In this document: positions 16,711-24,935 of the stretch, piece after piece
How positions within the stretch are numbered: position 1 is the first letter of the stretch
Layout of the letters: the number at the start of each line of letters is the position of its first letter
NCBI RefSeq assembly: GCF_001642725.1
Contig: NZ_LSUQ01000010.1
Span: 1-64,000 of the forward strand
Source: Ferroacidibacillus organovorans
GTDB taxonomy: Bacteria > Bacillota > Bacilli > Alicyclobacillales > SLC66
DNA length: 64,000 bases
Reading direction: 5' to 3'
Translations under genes and position numbers: made by a program
Notes under the pieces: generated by a model
What the model saw: only the letters and a program-made list of their open reading frames with translations
Told to the model about the DNA's origin: nothing
The model's database searches: none

Positions 16711-17444
16711 AGCGATCCTTATCGATCGGTTTAGTCAGTCTTTTTGCAATGGCGCTTATCAGTGGATGCGGACTGACGTCAACGCCGACGGCACTGACTA
16801 GTCAAATCGTCGCCCGAACGGTTGACCCGAATGGATTATCCCAAGTAGAATCAGCGTTACTCGGTGTTTCAAACGATCACTCATATCAAGTCAAGGCGGG
16901 AATGACAGTCGCGGCAGGTCACTATCTGAGGCGAATCAGCTACTACGGTTATGTCTCCTTGCCTGGATTTGTGAGCATGGATGAGACGATTGGCGGCGTT
17001 GACTATCAGATCTACCAAATGAACAACTTCGCGTATGCGAAGACGGGTGGAAAATGGTCACCAATTCAGCCGATTACCGATTTGACGCCGTGGACTTCTA
17101 TGCTCGCACTGTTGCATTCGCATCCACCACGCGTTGTTTATACATTGCCACAGCAAACGCTCGTCTCGTGGCCGTGTTATGTGTACCAATTCCGGGCGAA
17201 TGATTTAAACACTTCATTGACTAAGCTTGGCGCAAAAGGGAAGCTCATTGCGCACCAGGCGCTGTATACGGTCTATGTCGATGTGAAGGATGGTAAACTT
17301 CGACAAATTCAGGTGCAGTCTACGGTTGGTGTACCTGGATTGGGAACTGCGTCACTCGAAAGCACTGAGCTGCTGTTCAACTACAACAAGATTGTGCCGA
17401 TGTCCGCTCCGAGTGATTTGATGACACAGATCGAGCTACCATAA
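16707..17444 (+). CDS. predicted lipoprotein, unknown function
   Basis: 245 residues from GTG 16707, which overlaps the upstream stop (GTGA). The signal peptide ends in the lipobox ISGC near residue 19, so Cys would be lipidated and the protein anchored on the outer face of the membrane. The mature part is rich in beta-type sequence and has no recognised catalytic motif; it loosely resembles LolA/outer lipoprotein-sorting-like folds in style, but I cannot support that. Last gene of the envelope locus. Confidence 0.62.
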   Translation: MKRSLSIGLVSLFAMALISGCGLTSTPTALTSQIVARTVDPNGLSQVESALLGVSNDHSYQVKAGMTVAAGHYLRRISYYGYVSLPGFVSMDETIGGVDYQIYQMNNFAYAKTGGKWSPIQPITDLTPWTSMLALLHSHPPRVVYTLPQQTLVSWPCYVYQFRANDLNTSLTKLGAKGKLIAHQALYTVYVDVKDGKLRQIQVQSTVGVPGLGTASLESTELLFNYNKIVPMSAPSDLMTQIELP

Positions 17445-17503
17445 GAACGATATCGGATACGCGATTCGGTTTTTCAGATTGCTTTTCTTTTATGGACCAT
17501 CTG

Positions 17504-17512
17504 TGGTATACT
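17504..17512 (+). promoter_or_regulatory. extended -10 promoter of rplS
   Basis: TGGTATACT at 17504-17512 is an extended -10 (TGn plus TATACT). The -35 at 17 bases is poor (TTTCTT-like), as often seen with extended -10 promoters. It would give a leader of about 75 bases before rplS. Confidence 0.6.
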
Positions 17513-17518
17513 ACCAGA

Positions 17519-17594
17519 CGGTATCAAGGTGGTCCGCTGCTTCGATTTCATGTGAATGTAGAGGCATGAACGCCTGGCGGGAGGAGGTTGGTTT
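17519..17594 (+). promoter_or_regulatory. rplS 5' leader, possible L19 autoregulatory leader
   Basis: The untranslated leader contains a short hairpin (AGGC-ATGAAC-GCCT near 17562-17575) just upstream of the GGGAGGAGG ribosome binding site. L19 leaders are known regulatory RNAs in Bacilli. Position and hairpin are consistent, but I cannot confirm the family by eye. Confidence 0.35.
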
Positions 17595-17939
17595 ATGAAC
17601 CAGTTGTTGCGAGAAATCGTTGCTGAGCAGTTGCGCAGTGACTTTCCAAAGTTTCGCCCTGGGGATACGGTGCGTGTGCATGTTAAAGTGCGCGAGGGCA
17701 CGCGTGAACGAATTCAGGTGTTTGAAGGCGTTGTGATTCGCCGTCGCGGCACATCTGTGAGTGAGACATTCACAGTACGCAAAGTATCGTATGGTGTGGG
17801 TGTTGAGCGAACATTCCCACTGCACACACCAAAGATTGACAAGCTTGAAGTGATGCGCCGTGGTAAAGTTCGCCGCGCAAAACTTTACTATCTCCGTAAT
17901 TTGCGAGGTAAGAAAGCGCGTATTAAAGAACGCATCTAG
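17595..17939 (+). CDS. rplS: ribosomal protein L19
   Basis: 114 residues, exact family length. Signature segments seen are [54 protein letters not shown] and the basic C-terminus [20 protein letters not shown]. It sits at the 30S-50S interface of the ribosome. Strong SD GGGAGGAGG; followed at once by its own terminator. Confidence 0.98.
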   Translation: MNQLLREIVAEQLRSDFPKFRPGDTVRVHVKVREGTRERIQVFEGVVIRRRGTSVSETFTVRKVSYGVGVERTFPLHTPKIDKLEVMRRGKVRRAKLYYLRNLRGKKARIKERI

Positions 17940-17953
17940 CTTGCGAGGAGAAG

Positions 17954-17986
17954 GAGGCTTGGATTATCCAAGTCTCTTTTCTTTTA
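17954..17986 (+). terminator. terminator after rplS
   Basis: GAGGCTTGGA (17954-17963) pairs with TCCAAGTCTC (17967-17976), one G-U pair, three-base loop, followed by TTTTCTTTTA. It lies within 15 bases of the rplS stop and only 20 bases before rbgA, so rbgA is reached by read-through or from an unseen promoter. Confidence 0.75.
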
Positions 17987-18004
17987 TTCCGGATGGGAAA
18001 GAGA

Positions 18005-18901
18005 ATGAATGTGAGCATTCAATGGTTTCCCGGCCATATGGCCAAAGCAAAGCGAGAAATTCAAGCGAATTTATCCCTTGTCGACGTGGTAATCGAACTG
18101 CGTGACGCGCGATTGCCAGAATCGAGCGGCAATCCTCTTCTGTCTGAGTTGCTCCAGCAAAAGATACGCGTTTTAGCGTTGACGAAGGCCGATTTGGCGG
18201 ATCCTTCCGAGACACAACGCTTCTGCTCATACTATAAGTCTGTCGGCATGGGCGTGGATGCAGTGATCCCTGTGAACATACGCAAAAATGTTGGGTTAAA
18301 ATCTTTGAAATTGGCGTGTGAGCAGGCGATGGAGAGTAAGTTTGAACGCATGGCAAAACGAGGGATTCGCAAACGCGCAGTACGCGCGATGGTTGTGGGC
18401 ATTCCCAATGTGGGAAAATCTTCGTTGATCAATGCGATGGCTGGCCGAAGTGTTGCAAAGACTGGAGATCGTCCCGGAGTAACGCAATCCCAACAGTGGA
18501 TTAAACTTGCTGGATCGATTGAGTTGCTTGATACGCCAGGGCTTCTTTGGCCGAAATTTGAGGATCGGGATGCAGCGCTGCGCCTGGCGTGGTCGGGTGC
18601 GATAAAATCCAGTCTGCTTCGACCTGTCGAGCTTGCACTGGCACTTCTCACTTTCATGAATGAACACTACCCAATTGCTCTAGAATCACGCTATGGTGTA
18701 AAACCGTTTGCGTCTGTGAATGATGAACAGGTGCTTGGTGTTTTAGAACAAATTGGCATGCGTCGGGGCGCGCTGCGCAGCGGTGGCCAGGTTGACGATG
18801 AACTTGCGGCACAAATGCTCTTGCGCGATTACCAGACGGGGCTTCTTGGACCGATGACGCTTGAGAAGGCGCCGAGTGTTGAGGGGCAGATGCTTGAGTG
18901 A
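18005..18901 (+). CDS. rbgA: ribosome biogenesis GTPase RbgA (YlqF)
   Basis: 298 residues. Circularly permuted GTPase: G4 (TKAD) comes first, then G1 (GIPNVGKSS) and G3 (DTPG), with the diagnostic N-terminal IQWFPGHMAKAKRE. It acts late in assembly of the 50S subunit. ATG 18005 is preferred over 17993 because GGGAAAGAG precedes it. Overlaps rnhB by four bases. Confidence 0.95.
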   Translation: MNVSIQWFPGHMAKAKREIQANLSLVDVVIELRDARLPESSGNPLLSELLQQKIRVLALTKADLADPSETQRFCSYYKSVGMGVDAVIPVNIRKNVGLKSLKLACEQAMESKFERMAKRGIRKRAVRAMVVGIPNVGKSSLINAMAGRSVAKTGDRPGVTQSQQWIKLAGSIELLDTPGLLWPKFEDRDAALRLAWSGAIKSSLLRPVELALALLTFMNEHYPIALESRYGVKPFASVNDEQVLGVLEQIGMRRGALRSGGQVDDELAAQMLLRDYQTGLLGPMTLEKAPSVEGQMLE

Positions 18902-19932
18902 AACCCACAAAAAAAGACGCTGCCTATGCAGCGTATCGATTCGACCAAATGCTGCGGTGTGACTACCCGCAATTGGCTGGCATCGATGAGGCTGGACGCG
19001 GTCCGCTTGCGGGGCCAGTTGTGGCGGCAGTCGTCCTTTTGCCTCCGGATCGATCCGACGATTTGTATTATGACTCAAAGGTCCTCACTGAGCGTGAGCG
19101 GGAAGTCGCATTCGCGTCGATTATGACACATGCGCTTGATGTGCAGGTTGGCATAATTGATTCTAACGCGATTGACCATTACAATATCTTACAGGCTACG
19201 TTTCAGGCAGCTCGTGTCGCGGTGAATCAACTGCGGCATGTGCCTGATCTCTACTTAATTGACGGTATGCACGTACCTGAATTGGATGCGCCTCAGCGAA
19301 AGTTGATCAAAGGGGACGCAACGAGCCAATCCATTGCTGCCGCTTCAATTGTTGCAAAGGTGACACGAGATCACCTGATGATTGAACTTGACCAGCAGTA
19401 CCCAGAGTATGGCTTTGCTAAACACAAAGGATATGGTACGGCGCTACACTTAGAGCGACTCTCGATGTACGGACCGTGCGCTGCGCATCGCAAGACGTTT
19501 GCACCCGTTCGTGAACGCTTACAAGTTCGTGAACCCGTAAATGATCGTCGAGTGAGCGTATCAGATGAAGCAAGAGCGATTCAAGGCGCTAGTTCAGAAT
19601 CGTATGCGCGCGAGTATCTTGAACAGCAGGGATGGAAATTACTCGCGCAAAATTGGCGATGTTCACTAGGCGAACTCGATTTGATCTTTGAGTCTTTCAA
19701 TGAGATTATCTGCGTTGAGGTGCGCTCAAAGAAAGCGGCTTCTCTCAACGATGCGCTACGCCTTGCGGGAGAGTCGATTTCGCGAGTGAAGAAGAATAAG
19801 GTTCGCCAATTGGCAGAGATTTTTGCCAGGAGCAATCACGTGGATCCGCGTCGTATGCGGTGTGATGTCGTACTTGTAGGAATTTCTGAGAATGGAGAAT
19901 GGGAAATTTCCCATATTCCGTCTGTGCTGTGA
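18898..19932 (+). CDS. rnhB: RNase HII fused to YraN/UPF0102 endonuclease-like domain
   Basis: 344 residues, whereas RNase HII alone is about 200-255. Residues 20-205 are RNase HII: GIDEAGRGPLAGPVVAA with the catalytic Asp30-Glu31 pair, YLIDGMH with a third Asp, and SIAAASIVAKVTRDHLM with the fourth. It cuts RNA/DNA hybrids 5' of ribonucleotides. After a linker (about 205-228), residues 228-344 match the UPF0102/YraN family: SYAREYLEQQGWKLLAQNWR, GELDLIFE and the nuclease-like EVRSK. In many bacteria yraN is the separate next gene. Both reading parts are intact and in one frame. Confidence 0.92.
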   Translation: MKPTKKDAAYAAYRFDQMLRCDYPQLAGIDEAGRGPLAGPVVAAVVLLPPDRSDDLYYDSKVLTEREREVAFASIMTHALDVQVGIIDSNAIDHYNILQATFQAARVAVNQLRHVPDLYLIDGMHVPELDAPQRKLIKGDATSQSIAAASIVAKVTRDHLMIELDQQYPEYGFAKHKGYGTALHLERLSMYGPCAAHRKTFAPVRERLQVREPVNDRRVSVSDEARAIQGASSESYAREYLEQQGWKLLAQNWRCSLGELDLIFESFNEIICVEVRSKKAASLNDALRLAGESISRVKKNKVRQLAEIFARSNHVDPRRMRCDVVLVGISENGEWEISHIPSVL

Positions 19933-19998
19933 CGAATGAACGTCGCAATCACGTCGTAATTAAAATATAGACAGAATAAGATCAGGGGTGGATAGACT

Positions 19999-20280
19999 GT
20001 GGTTATTACCATTATTGTGGGTATTGTGGCTCTTTTATTGGGCCTTATCGGCGGCTTCTTCTTAGGAGCGTGGGCCTTGAGACGCAGTATGGCAAATGCC
20101 GATTTAGGTGATCAGGAGATCATCGATATGGCTAAAAAAATGGGGAGAAATCTCAACCCGCGTCAAGTTCAAATGATTCGTCAACAGATGAAAAAGGCAG
20201 GCAATAATCCTCCTCCGCTTTTGGGCAAAAGAGCGAGTGACAAAGGCAAGGGGAAGGTTTCTGCAATGAAGAAAAAATGA
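19999..20280 (+). CDS. yneF: YneF/UPF0154 family small membrane protein
   Basis: 93 residues: an N-terminal membrane helix (VVITIIVGIVALLLGLIGGF) followed by the family signature LNPRQVQMIRQQMKKAG. The usual length is about 72; this copy has an extra basic tail of about 20 residues rich in Lys/Gly. GTG start with AGGGGTGG upstream. Function unknown. Confidence 0.82.
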   Translation: MVITIIVGIVALLLGLIGGFFLGAWALRRSMANADLGDQEIIDMAKKMGRNLNPRQVQMIRQQMKKAGNNPPPLLGKRASDKGKGKVSAMKKK

Positions 20281-20359
20281 CACAGGTTCAGTGTTAGGAA
20301 CTTGTGCGATGGTAATGCGTATTGAGCGATCGCGATGAGCAAAACAATTTAAAACAGTG

Positions 20360-20411
20360 GAACGCCTGTCATCTGCGTAATTTCGATGCTAAAGGCGTTC
20401 TTTTCTTTGTT
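20360..20411 (+). terminator. possible terminator after yneF
   Basis: GAACGCCT (20360-20367) pairs with AGGCGTTC (20393-20400) around a 25-base loop, followed by TTTTCTTTGTTTTT. The 3' part lies inside the end of the converging patatin gene. The loop is long, so strength is uncertain. Confidence 0.5.
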
Positions 20412-21285
20412 TTTCGTCCAGGATTCGCAAGATGGTATCCATTCGCTCTTTTGTATAGGCGTAACCGGCTTCTGCAACGGCTGTCAGTCGATCAAATTGA
20501 AGTGCCCCGATCGGTCCGACGGGAGGTGTTAAAAAAATGTCTGCTGTTCTTGATGAGAGCGCAGCGTGGCGAGCCAATCCGATATTGACCATCTGTTGGA
20601 ATAGATGGCGAGGGCGAAGTGACAAGCGAGAAGGCAGTCGCAAAAACGGTGTAATCGTGTCGGACGCGATGACAAAGTCTGCACCTAGCGCGCGTGCAGG
20701 TTCTACGGGACAATTGTCAATGAGCCCCCCATCTGCGAGAATGCGTTGGTTGAACATGACAGGTTGAAACACGAGTGGAATACTAATGCTGGCGCGTATT
20801 GCCCGCGCAAGCGTAATGTCCTCTTCGGTGTCCCACAATGCGATCGCTCGCTCATTGAGCGCTTGAATGGAAGGGGACGGACAAGGACGAGAGGAAAAGA
20901 CAATCTCTCGACCATTCTGCATGTCAGTGGCGACAATCGCGAGTGGCTTTTTTACATCACGAAGTGCGATCCCTTTTGTTTTTTCAAAAATGAAATGCTC
21001 TAAGCGATCACCGCGTAATAACCCCCCTTTACGCTCTCGCTTAGTCCAGAATGTCAAAAGACTTGTATCAGGATCAAGGTATCTACGATTAAGTGTCGGC
21101 AGTGTACTTAACATATCTTCAATCGAGTTGTCAGCAGCGTAGAGGCCAGCCACCATTGCGCCACTGCTTGTTCCGCTAACGATTTCCGGGTGGATACCGC
21201 CTTCAGTCAACGCTTGTAAAACGCCGATGTGCGCACCTCCTGACGCGCCTCCACCAGCAAAGGTGAGTCCCACCAGCACATGCAT
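20389..21285 (-). CDS. patatin-like phospholipase/serine hydrolase
   Basis: 298 residues. The oxyanion motif is GGGASGGAHIG, the nucleophile elbow is GTSSG, and the catalytic aspartate lies in DGGL, making a Ser-Asp dyad as in patatin/RssA/YlbK proteins. Predicted acyl hydrolase acting on membrane or storage lipids; no signal peptide, so cytoplasmic. Probably transcribed alone. Confidence 0.88.
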   Translation of the reverse strand: MHVLVGLTFAGGGASGGAHIGVLQALTEGGIHPEIVSGTSSGAMVAGLYAADNSIEDMLSTLPTLNRRYLDPDTSLLTFWTKRERKGGLLRGDRLEHFIFEKTKGIALRDVKKPLAIVATDMQNGREIVFSSRPCPSPSIQALNERAIALWDTEEDITLARAIRASISIPLVFQPVMFNQRILADGGLIDNCPVEPARALGADFVIASDTITPFLRLPSRLSLRPRHLFQQMVNIGLARHAALSSRTADIFLTPPVGPIGALQFDRLTAVAEAGYAYTKERMDTILRILDEKQRKERL

Positions 21286-21313
21286 TCCATCCTTTCGTTC
21301 ATTTTCTTAAGGA

Positions 21314-21322
21314 AGTATATCA
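21314..21322 (-). promoter_or_regulatory. possible extended -10 promoter of the patatin gene
   Basis: On the minus strand the bases read TGATATACT, an extended -10; no convincing -35 at 17 bases. It lies about 30 bases upstream of the patatin start. Confidence 0.35.
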
Positions 21323-21358
21323 ATGGAGCGTGATTTCTACCGCAAATCGGAAAAGATG

Positions 21359-22918
21359 TCACACCTCAACAGGAGTATTTTCAACCCGATGCAGAGCGCG
21401 CATGAGAACAGCCTCTGCAAGATCCGAAGAAATTATTTCGATGCGGTTGTCGAGATAGGCAATGGTTTGTGCCACACGCAAAATTCGCTTTGCGCTGCGC
21501 ATGTTAAGGTGCAACTGATTGGCTAGGCGAGAGAATAATTCTTGCGTTGCGGGCGCTAGAGATGAGAGAGTGAAGGAATCCGCACGATTTTCGACAAGTT
21601 GTTCGTGATGTGCTTTTAATTTACGCGCGTGAATGACCTGTTCCCGCGCGATTCCAGATGTTAAGATCATATCACATGATGATGGTGATTGATTTTCGGA
21701 GAGACTGACTGTATACTCGCTTTCCATCCAGACGCTCATATCAAATCGATCGAGTAGTGGACCTGAAAGTTTTGCTTGATACCGTCGAATGGAATTCGTG
21801 TCACATCTGCAAGCATGTGCGGTTGAGCCCGCATAGCCGCACGGACATGGATTCATCGCTGCGATTAAAAGAAATTGGCTCGGAAATGTGCAAGAAAGCG
21901 AAGAGCGCGCGATCGTAATGGAACCGGCTTCAAGAGGTTGACGCAAACCCTCTAGGGCTTGACGAGTAAACTCGGGTAACTCGTCCAAGAAGAGGACGCC
22001 GTGGTGCGCCAGGCTCACTTCGCCAGGCCGGGGTTGTGCTCCGCCTCCCAGCAACCCTTGCGTGGATACGGTGTGATGTGGTGAGCGAAATGGTCGCAAA
22101 TCATGGTCTTGCATAGGTATTCCAGCGACGCTGTAGATTTGGCGAAGAGAGCTCAGTTCGAGCTGCGTAAGTGGGGGGAGTAACGTTTTTAGCCGTTCTG
22201 CGAGCATGCTTTTTCCCGATCCGGGAGGCCCGCACAACAAAATAGGGTGATTTCCTGCGGCTGCGATCAAGAGTGCCCGTTTAGCGACGCGCTGTCCAAT
22301 CAGATCTGATAAGTCAAGCGATTGATGTTTGATGTGATGCTTGAGAGAAGTTTGCGCAATAATCGAAGCGGCTGTCCCAGCGTGATGAGTTGTGTGTTTG
22401 CTTATGTCCCCATCGCGGAGCCAACCTATGACATTAGCTAAATTGTTAAAGGTCAACAGCGTTTTTTGCTCTGAACACAAAGGGCGGATTTCATCGGATG
22501 AAGGCGAGATGACCACCGATTGAAGCGATTGATCAAGCGCGAATTCAGCCGCTGTGTACAGCCCGCGAAAACCTCGTAAACTGCCATCGAGCGCCAATTC
22601 GCCCAATGCGATATGGTGGGATGGGAGTGGTGTGATTTGTTGGGTTGCTGAGAGAATGGTCAATGCGATCGCTAAATCAAGCCCAGTCCCATTTTTTCTC
22701 CAATCAGAAGGTGATAAGCTGATCACAATGCGACCTTTAGGCCATTGATATCCCGAATTGATCAGCGCGGATCGGACGCGCTCTTTGGCTTCGCGAATGG
22801 ATGACGCAGGTAGTCCCACAAGTTCAAACGTAGGCAATCCGTTTTGGACATCACCTTCAACACCAACCATAAAGCCATTCAGACCGTTCAAGGCGACGCT
22901 ATACACGACGGTGTACAC
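21359..22918 (-). CDS. YifB/ComM-family Mg-chelatase-like AAA+ ATPase
   Basis: 519 residues, full length. The N-terminal ChlI-type domain (GEVDVQNGLP-like GVEGDVQNGLPTFELVG) is followed by the AAA+ core with Walker A GPPGSGKSMLAERL and Walker B GVLFLDELPEF, a zinc-like cysteine cluster (CPCGYAGSTAHACRC), and the C-terminal helical domain. Proteobacterial ComM is a helicase that promotes branch migration in natural transformation; this homologue may act likewise with DprA encoded downstream on the other strand. GTG start preceded by GGGGG. Confidence 0.9.
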   Translation of the reverse strand: MYTVVYSVALNGLNGFMVGVEGDVQNGLPTFELVGLPASSIREAKERVRSALINSGYQWPKGRIVISLSPSDWRKNGTGLDLAIALTILSATQQITPLPSHHIALGELALDGSLRGFRGLYTAAEFALDQSLQSVVISPSSDEIRPLCSEQKTLLTFNNLANVIGWLRDGDISKHTTHHAGTAASIIAQTSLKHHIKHQSLDLSDLIGQRVAKRALLIAAAGNHPILLCGPPGSGKSMLAERLKTLLPPLTQLELSSLRQIYSVAGIPMQDHDLRPFRSPHHTVSTQGLLGGGAQPRPGEVSLAHHGVLFLDELPEFTRQALEGLRQPLEAGSITIARSSLSCTFPSQFLLIAAMNPCPCGYAGSTAHACRCDTNSIRRYQAKLSGPLLDRFDMSVWMESEYTVSLSENQSPSSCDMILTSGIAREQVIHARKLKAHHEQLVENRADSFTLSSLAPATQELFSRLANQLHLNMRSAKRILRVAQTIAYLDNRIEIISSDLAEAVLMRALHRVENTPVEV

Positions 22919-22986
22919 AAAATAAACCCCCGTTTCTCTCTAAGCATATGAGAAGAGAACGAGGTTGACCATGCCGTATAGCAGAA

Positions 22987-23412
22987 TTACTGCTGATTTT
23001 GAAAATCTCTCGTTTGGTTAAGGTGAAGTGCGTGGATATCACAGAGTGTTTTTCGCACCTCGTCGATCCAGGCCACATCACCGAGTTCTTGCGCCACATT
23101 CCACACATCGAGCAAATGATCGATTTGCGCTTCCGTGACATAAGGTTTGGACGATGGATCAGGACCCGGGTACATCGCCAAAATAGCATCAATCTGCCCA
23201 CTCGCGAGAATGTCGAAAAGGCTTGCGCGCTTTAGGCCATCTGTCTCACAGTGATGGGTATAGAGTGTAACTTCCGTAAAAATTTGCGGTGCCACGCGCA
23301 TGGTGTGACAGGTGTGGCAGAAAAGGAATGGAACATCTGTGAGCAGTACACCGCCTTCGGAGTATAAGGGCGCTAAACGAGCAGTCATGGTGGTACCACA
23401 GCAGAAGTCCAT
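22987..23412 (-). CDS. zinc-finger-like hypothetical protein (CxxC)
   Basis: 141 residues from ATG 23412, chosen for its AAGGGGG ribosome binding site; the open frame runs further back to 23484. The N-terminal part has a CC pair and, about 28 residues later, CHTC, together suggesting a YgiT-like zinc knuckle (MDFCCGTTM; FLFCHTCHTM). The remaining 100 residues are helical and acidic with no recognised domain. It has its own strong promoter and diverges from an MFS gene. Confidence 0.6.
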   Translation of the reverse strand: MDFCCGTTMTARLAPLYSEGGVLLTDVPFLFCHTCHTMRVAPQIFTEVTLYTHHCETDGLKRASLFDILASGQIDAILAMYPGPDPSSKPYVTEAQIDHLLDVWNVAQELGDVAWIDEVRKTLCDIHALHLNQTRDFQNQQ

Positions 23413-23435
23413 TTCAATTCCCCCTTGTATAATTG

Positions 23436-23463
23436 TATTATAACAGAGCTGTTGTTTCTTGCA
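23436..23463 (-). promoter_or_regulatory. strong sigma-A promoter of the zinc-finger-like gene
   Basis: Minus strand: -35 TTGCAA, 16-base spacer, and a perfect -10 TATAAT that is also extended (TGT before it). Transcription would begin about 18 bases before the ATG's ribosome binding site region. Confidence 0.75.
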
Positions 23464-23498
23464 ATACCGATACAGCATTTTCACACTTCTTCCACCTG

Positions 23499-23527
23499 TT
23501 GTCCATAAGGTTATAAACCAGTAAAAT
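23499..23527 (+). promoter_or_regulatory. sigma-A promoter of the MFS gene
   Basis: -35 TTGTCC (23499-23504), exactly 17 bases, -10 TAAAAT (23522-23527). It lies 28 bases before the GTG start and back-to-back with the promoter of the divergent gene. Confidence 0.6.
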
Positions 23528-23554
23528 GATACGAAAAAAGGGGATTAATCGTCA

Positions 23555-24775
23555 GTGTTAACGCGTGAATCTTTAAGCCGATTACTCCACTTGCCGAGAG
23601 ATATGAAGATTTTTCTTTGGACAGACGCTTGCTTTGGATTGTCGATAGGAATCTCGAATACGCTATTAAATCTCCATCTCAACGCGCTCGGATACGGCGC
23701 GACCATGCTCTCCCTGGTCAATGATGTGGTGCCTATGGTGGCGCTTATCCTCTCCGTACCGCTTGGACATCTGGCGGATCGCTATGGACGAAGCAAGACG
23801 CTGTGGCTCGGGACTCTGCTCATGGCACTTGGGGCGGTGCTCGTCCCCTTGTTTTTGACGAGACTGGGAATTCTATTTGGAGAGGTCGTATTTGCAGTCG
23901 GCCAGGCGATGATTATGTCTACTGAATTCGCCGTCGTCGCGCAGTACATGCCAGCCAATGACCGCCATTTTAGCATTTCACTCGTTTACGCAAACTTTAC
24001 ATTGATGATCGGAATAGGGGCGCTGCTCGGTGGTTTTTTGCCAGCGCATCTGCCGCTTTTTCACACCCTATACGGCTCAACGCTCTTGCTTGGAGGACTG
24101 ATTTTTCTTATCGCCCCAGTCGGGCGGTTATTTCTTACACCCGTTCCGTCGATGCACAAGCAAGGTGAGAAACCGGCAGCTCTCTTTGAGCGACCGAATC
24201 GTCAGATTCTTACGTTCTCGATTTTTTCCTTTATTTCGGGACTTGCTTATGGTTTTGTCGGGCCGTATTTGAATCTGATCATTAAAAATCAATTTCACAT
24301 GTCGGTGTCGCTGATTGGTCTTTTGCTCGCGCTTAATCAATGCGCGCTTTTCATCGGATCCGTAAGTACCTCGTGGCTCGTCGAGCGATTTGCTTTACAA
24401 CGCACGATTGCCTTTTTGCTGATAATCGTTTCACTATCCTACGCAAGTCTTGGCTTTGGAGCTTCGTTTTTACTATTTATTGTGCTTTTACTTATTCAAT
24501 CAATGAGCAGTATGGCCTTTTTTCCACTGCTCGACAGTACAGCAATCGATGTCGTTCGCGACGCGTTACGCGCAAAAATGCAATCGTATCGAGCGCTTTT
24601 TCGCGGTGTTGGGAATGTGATTTCCGTTTATACCGGAGGGCTATGTTTGGCGCACCATGCATATGGGCTCGCTTTTTTATTGACGGGTTTCATCTATGGG
24701 GGAATGCTCATCTACTATCTTCGCTTCATTCGTTCACAGATTGGAAACACATCCAGTGAAACGCTTGGCGCCTAG
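23555..24775 (+). CDS. major facilitator superfamily transporter
   Basis: 406 residues with about twelve membrane helices. The loop 2-3 motif A is visible (GHLADRYGRSKTLWLG). No drug- or sugar-specific motif can be read, so the substrate is open. GTG start with AAAAGGGG about ten bases upstream. Apparently monocistronic; the next gene has its own promoter. Confidence 0.88.
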   Translation: MLTRESLSRLLHLPRDMKIFLWTDACFGLSIGISNTLLNLHLNALGYGATMLSLVNDVVPMVALILSVPLGHLADRYGRSKTLWLGTLLMALGAVLVPLFLTRLGILFGEVVFAVGQAMIMSTEFAVVAQYMPANDRHFSISLVYANFTLMIGIGALLGGFLPAHLPLFHTLYGSTLLLGGLIFLIAPVGRLFLTPVPSMHKQGEKPAALFERPNRQILTFSIFSFISGLAYGFVGPYLNLIIKNQFHMSVSLIGLLLALNQCALFIGSVSTSWLVERFALQRTIAFLLIIVSLSYASLGFGASFLLFIVLLLIQSMSSMAFFPLLDSTAIDVVRDALRAKMQSYRALFRGVGNVISVYTGGLCLAHHAYGLAFLLTGFIYGGMLIYYLRFIRSQIGNTSSETLGA

Positions 24776-24827
24776 TGGGTGTAACGCAGAAAGAAAGGAA
24801 TTTACGTCATCAACGTGTTCCTGATCC

Positions 24828-24856
24828 TTGAAATTTGTACCCTATTCGGTCATACT
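24828..24856 (+). promoter_or_regulatory. sigma-A promoter of sucCD
   Basis: -35 TTGAAA (24828-24833), 17-base spacer, -10 CATACT (24851-24856). The leader to the sucC ATG is about 73 bases, with no obvious hairpin. Confidence 0.6.
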
Positions 24857-24935
24857 TCGAGAGTCAGGATTGTCTTATTCACAGAGTTTTTTCACTCAGT
24901 TTGGCGCGAGTTCATCGTGCTCGGGAGGAATAGGC

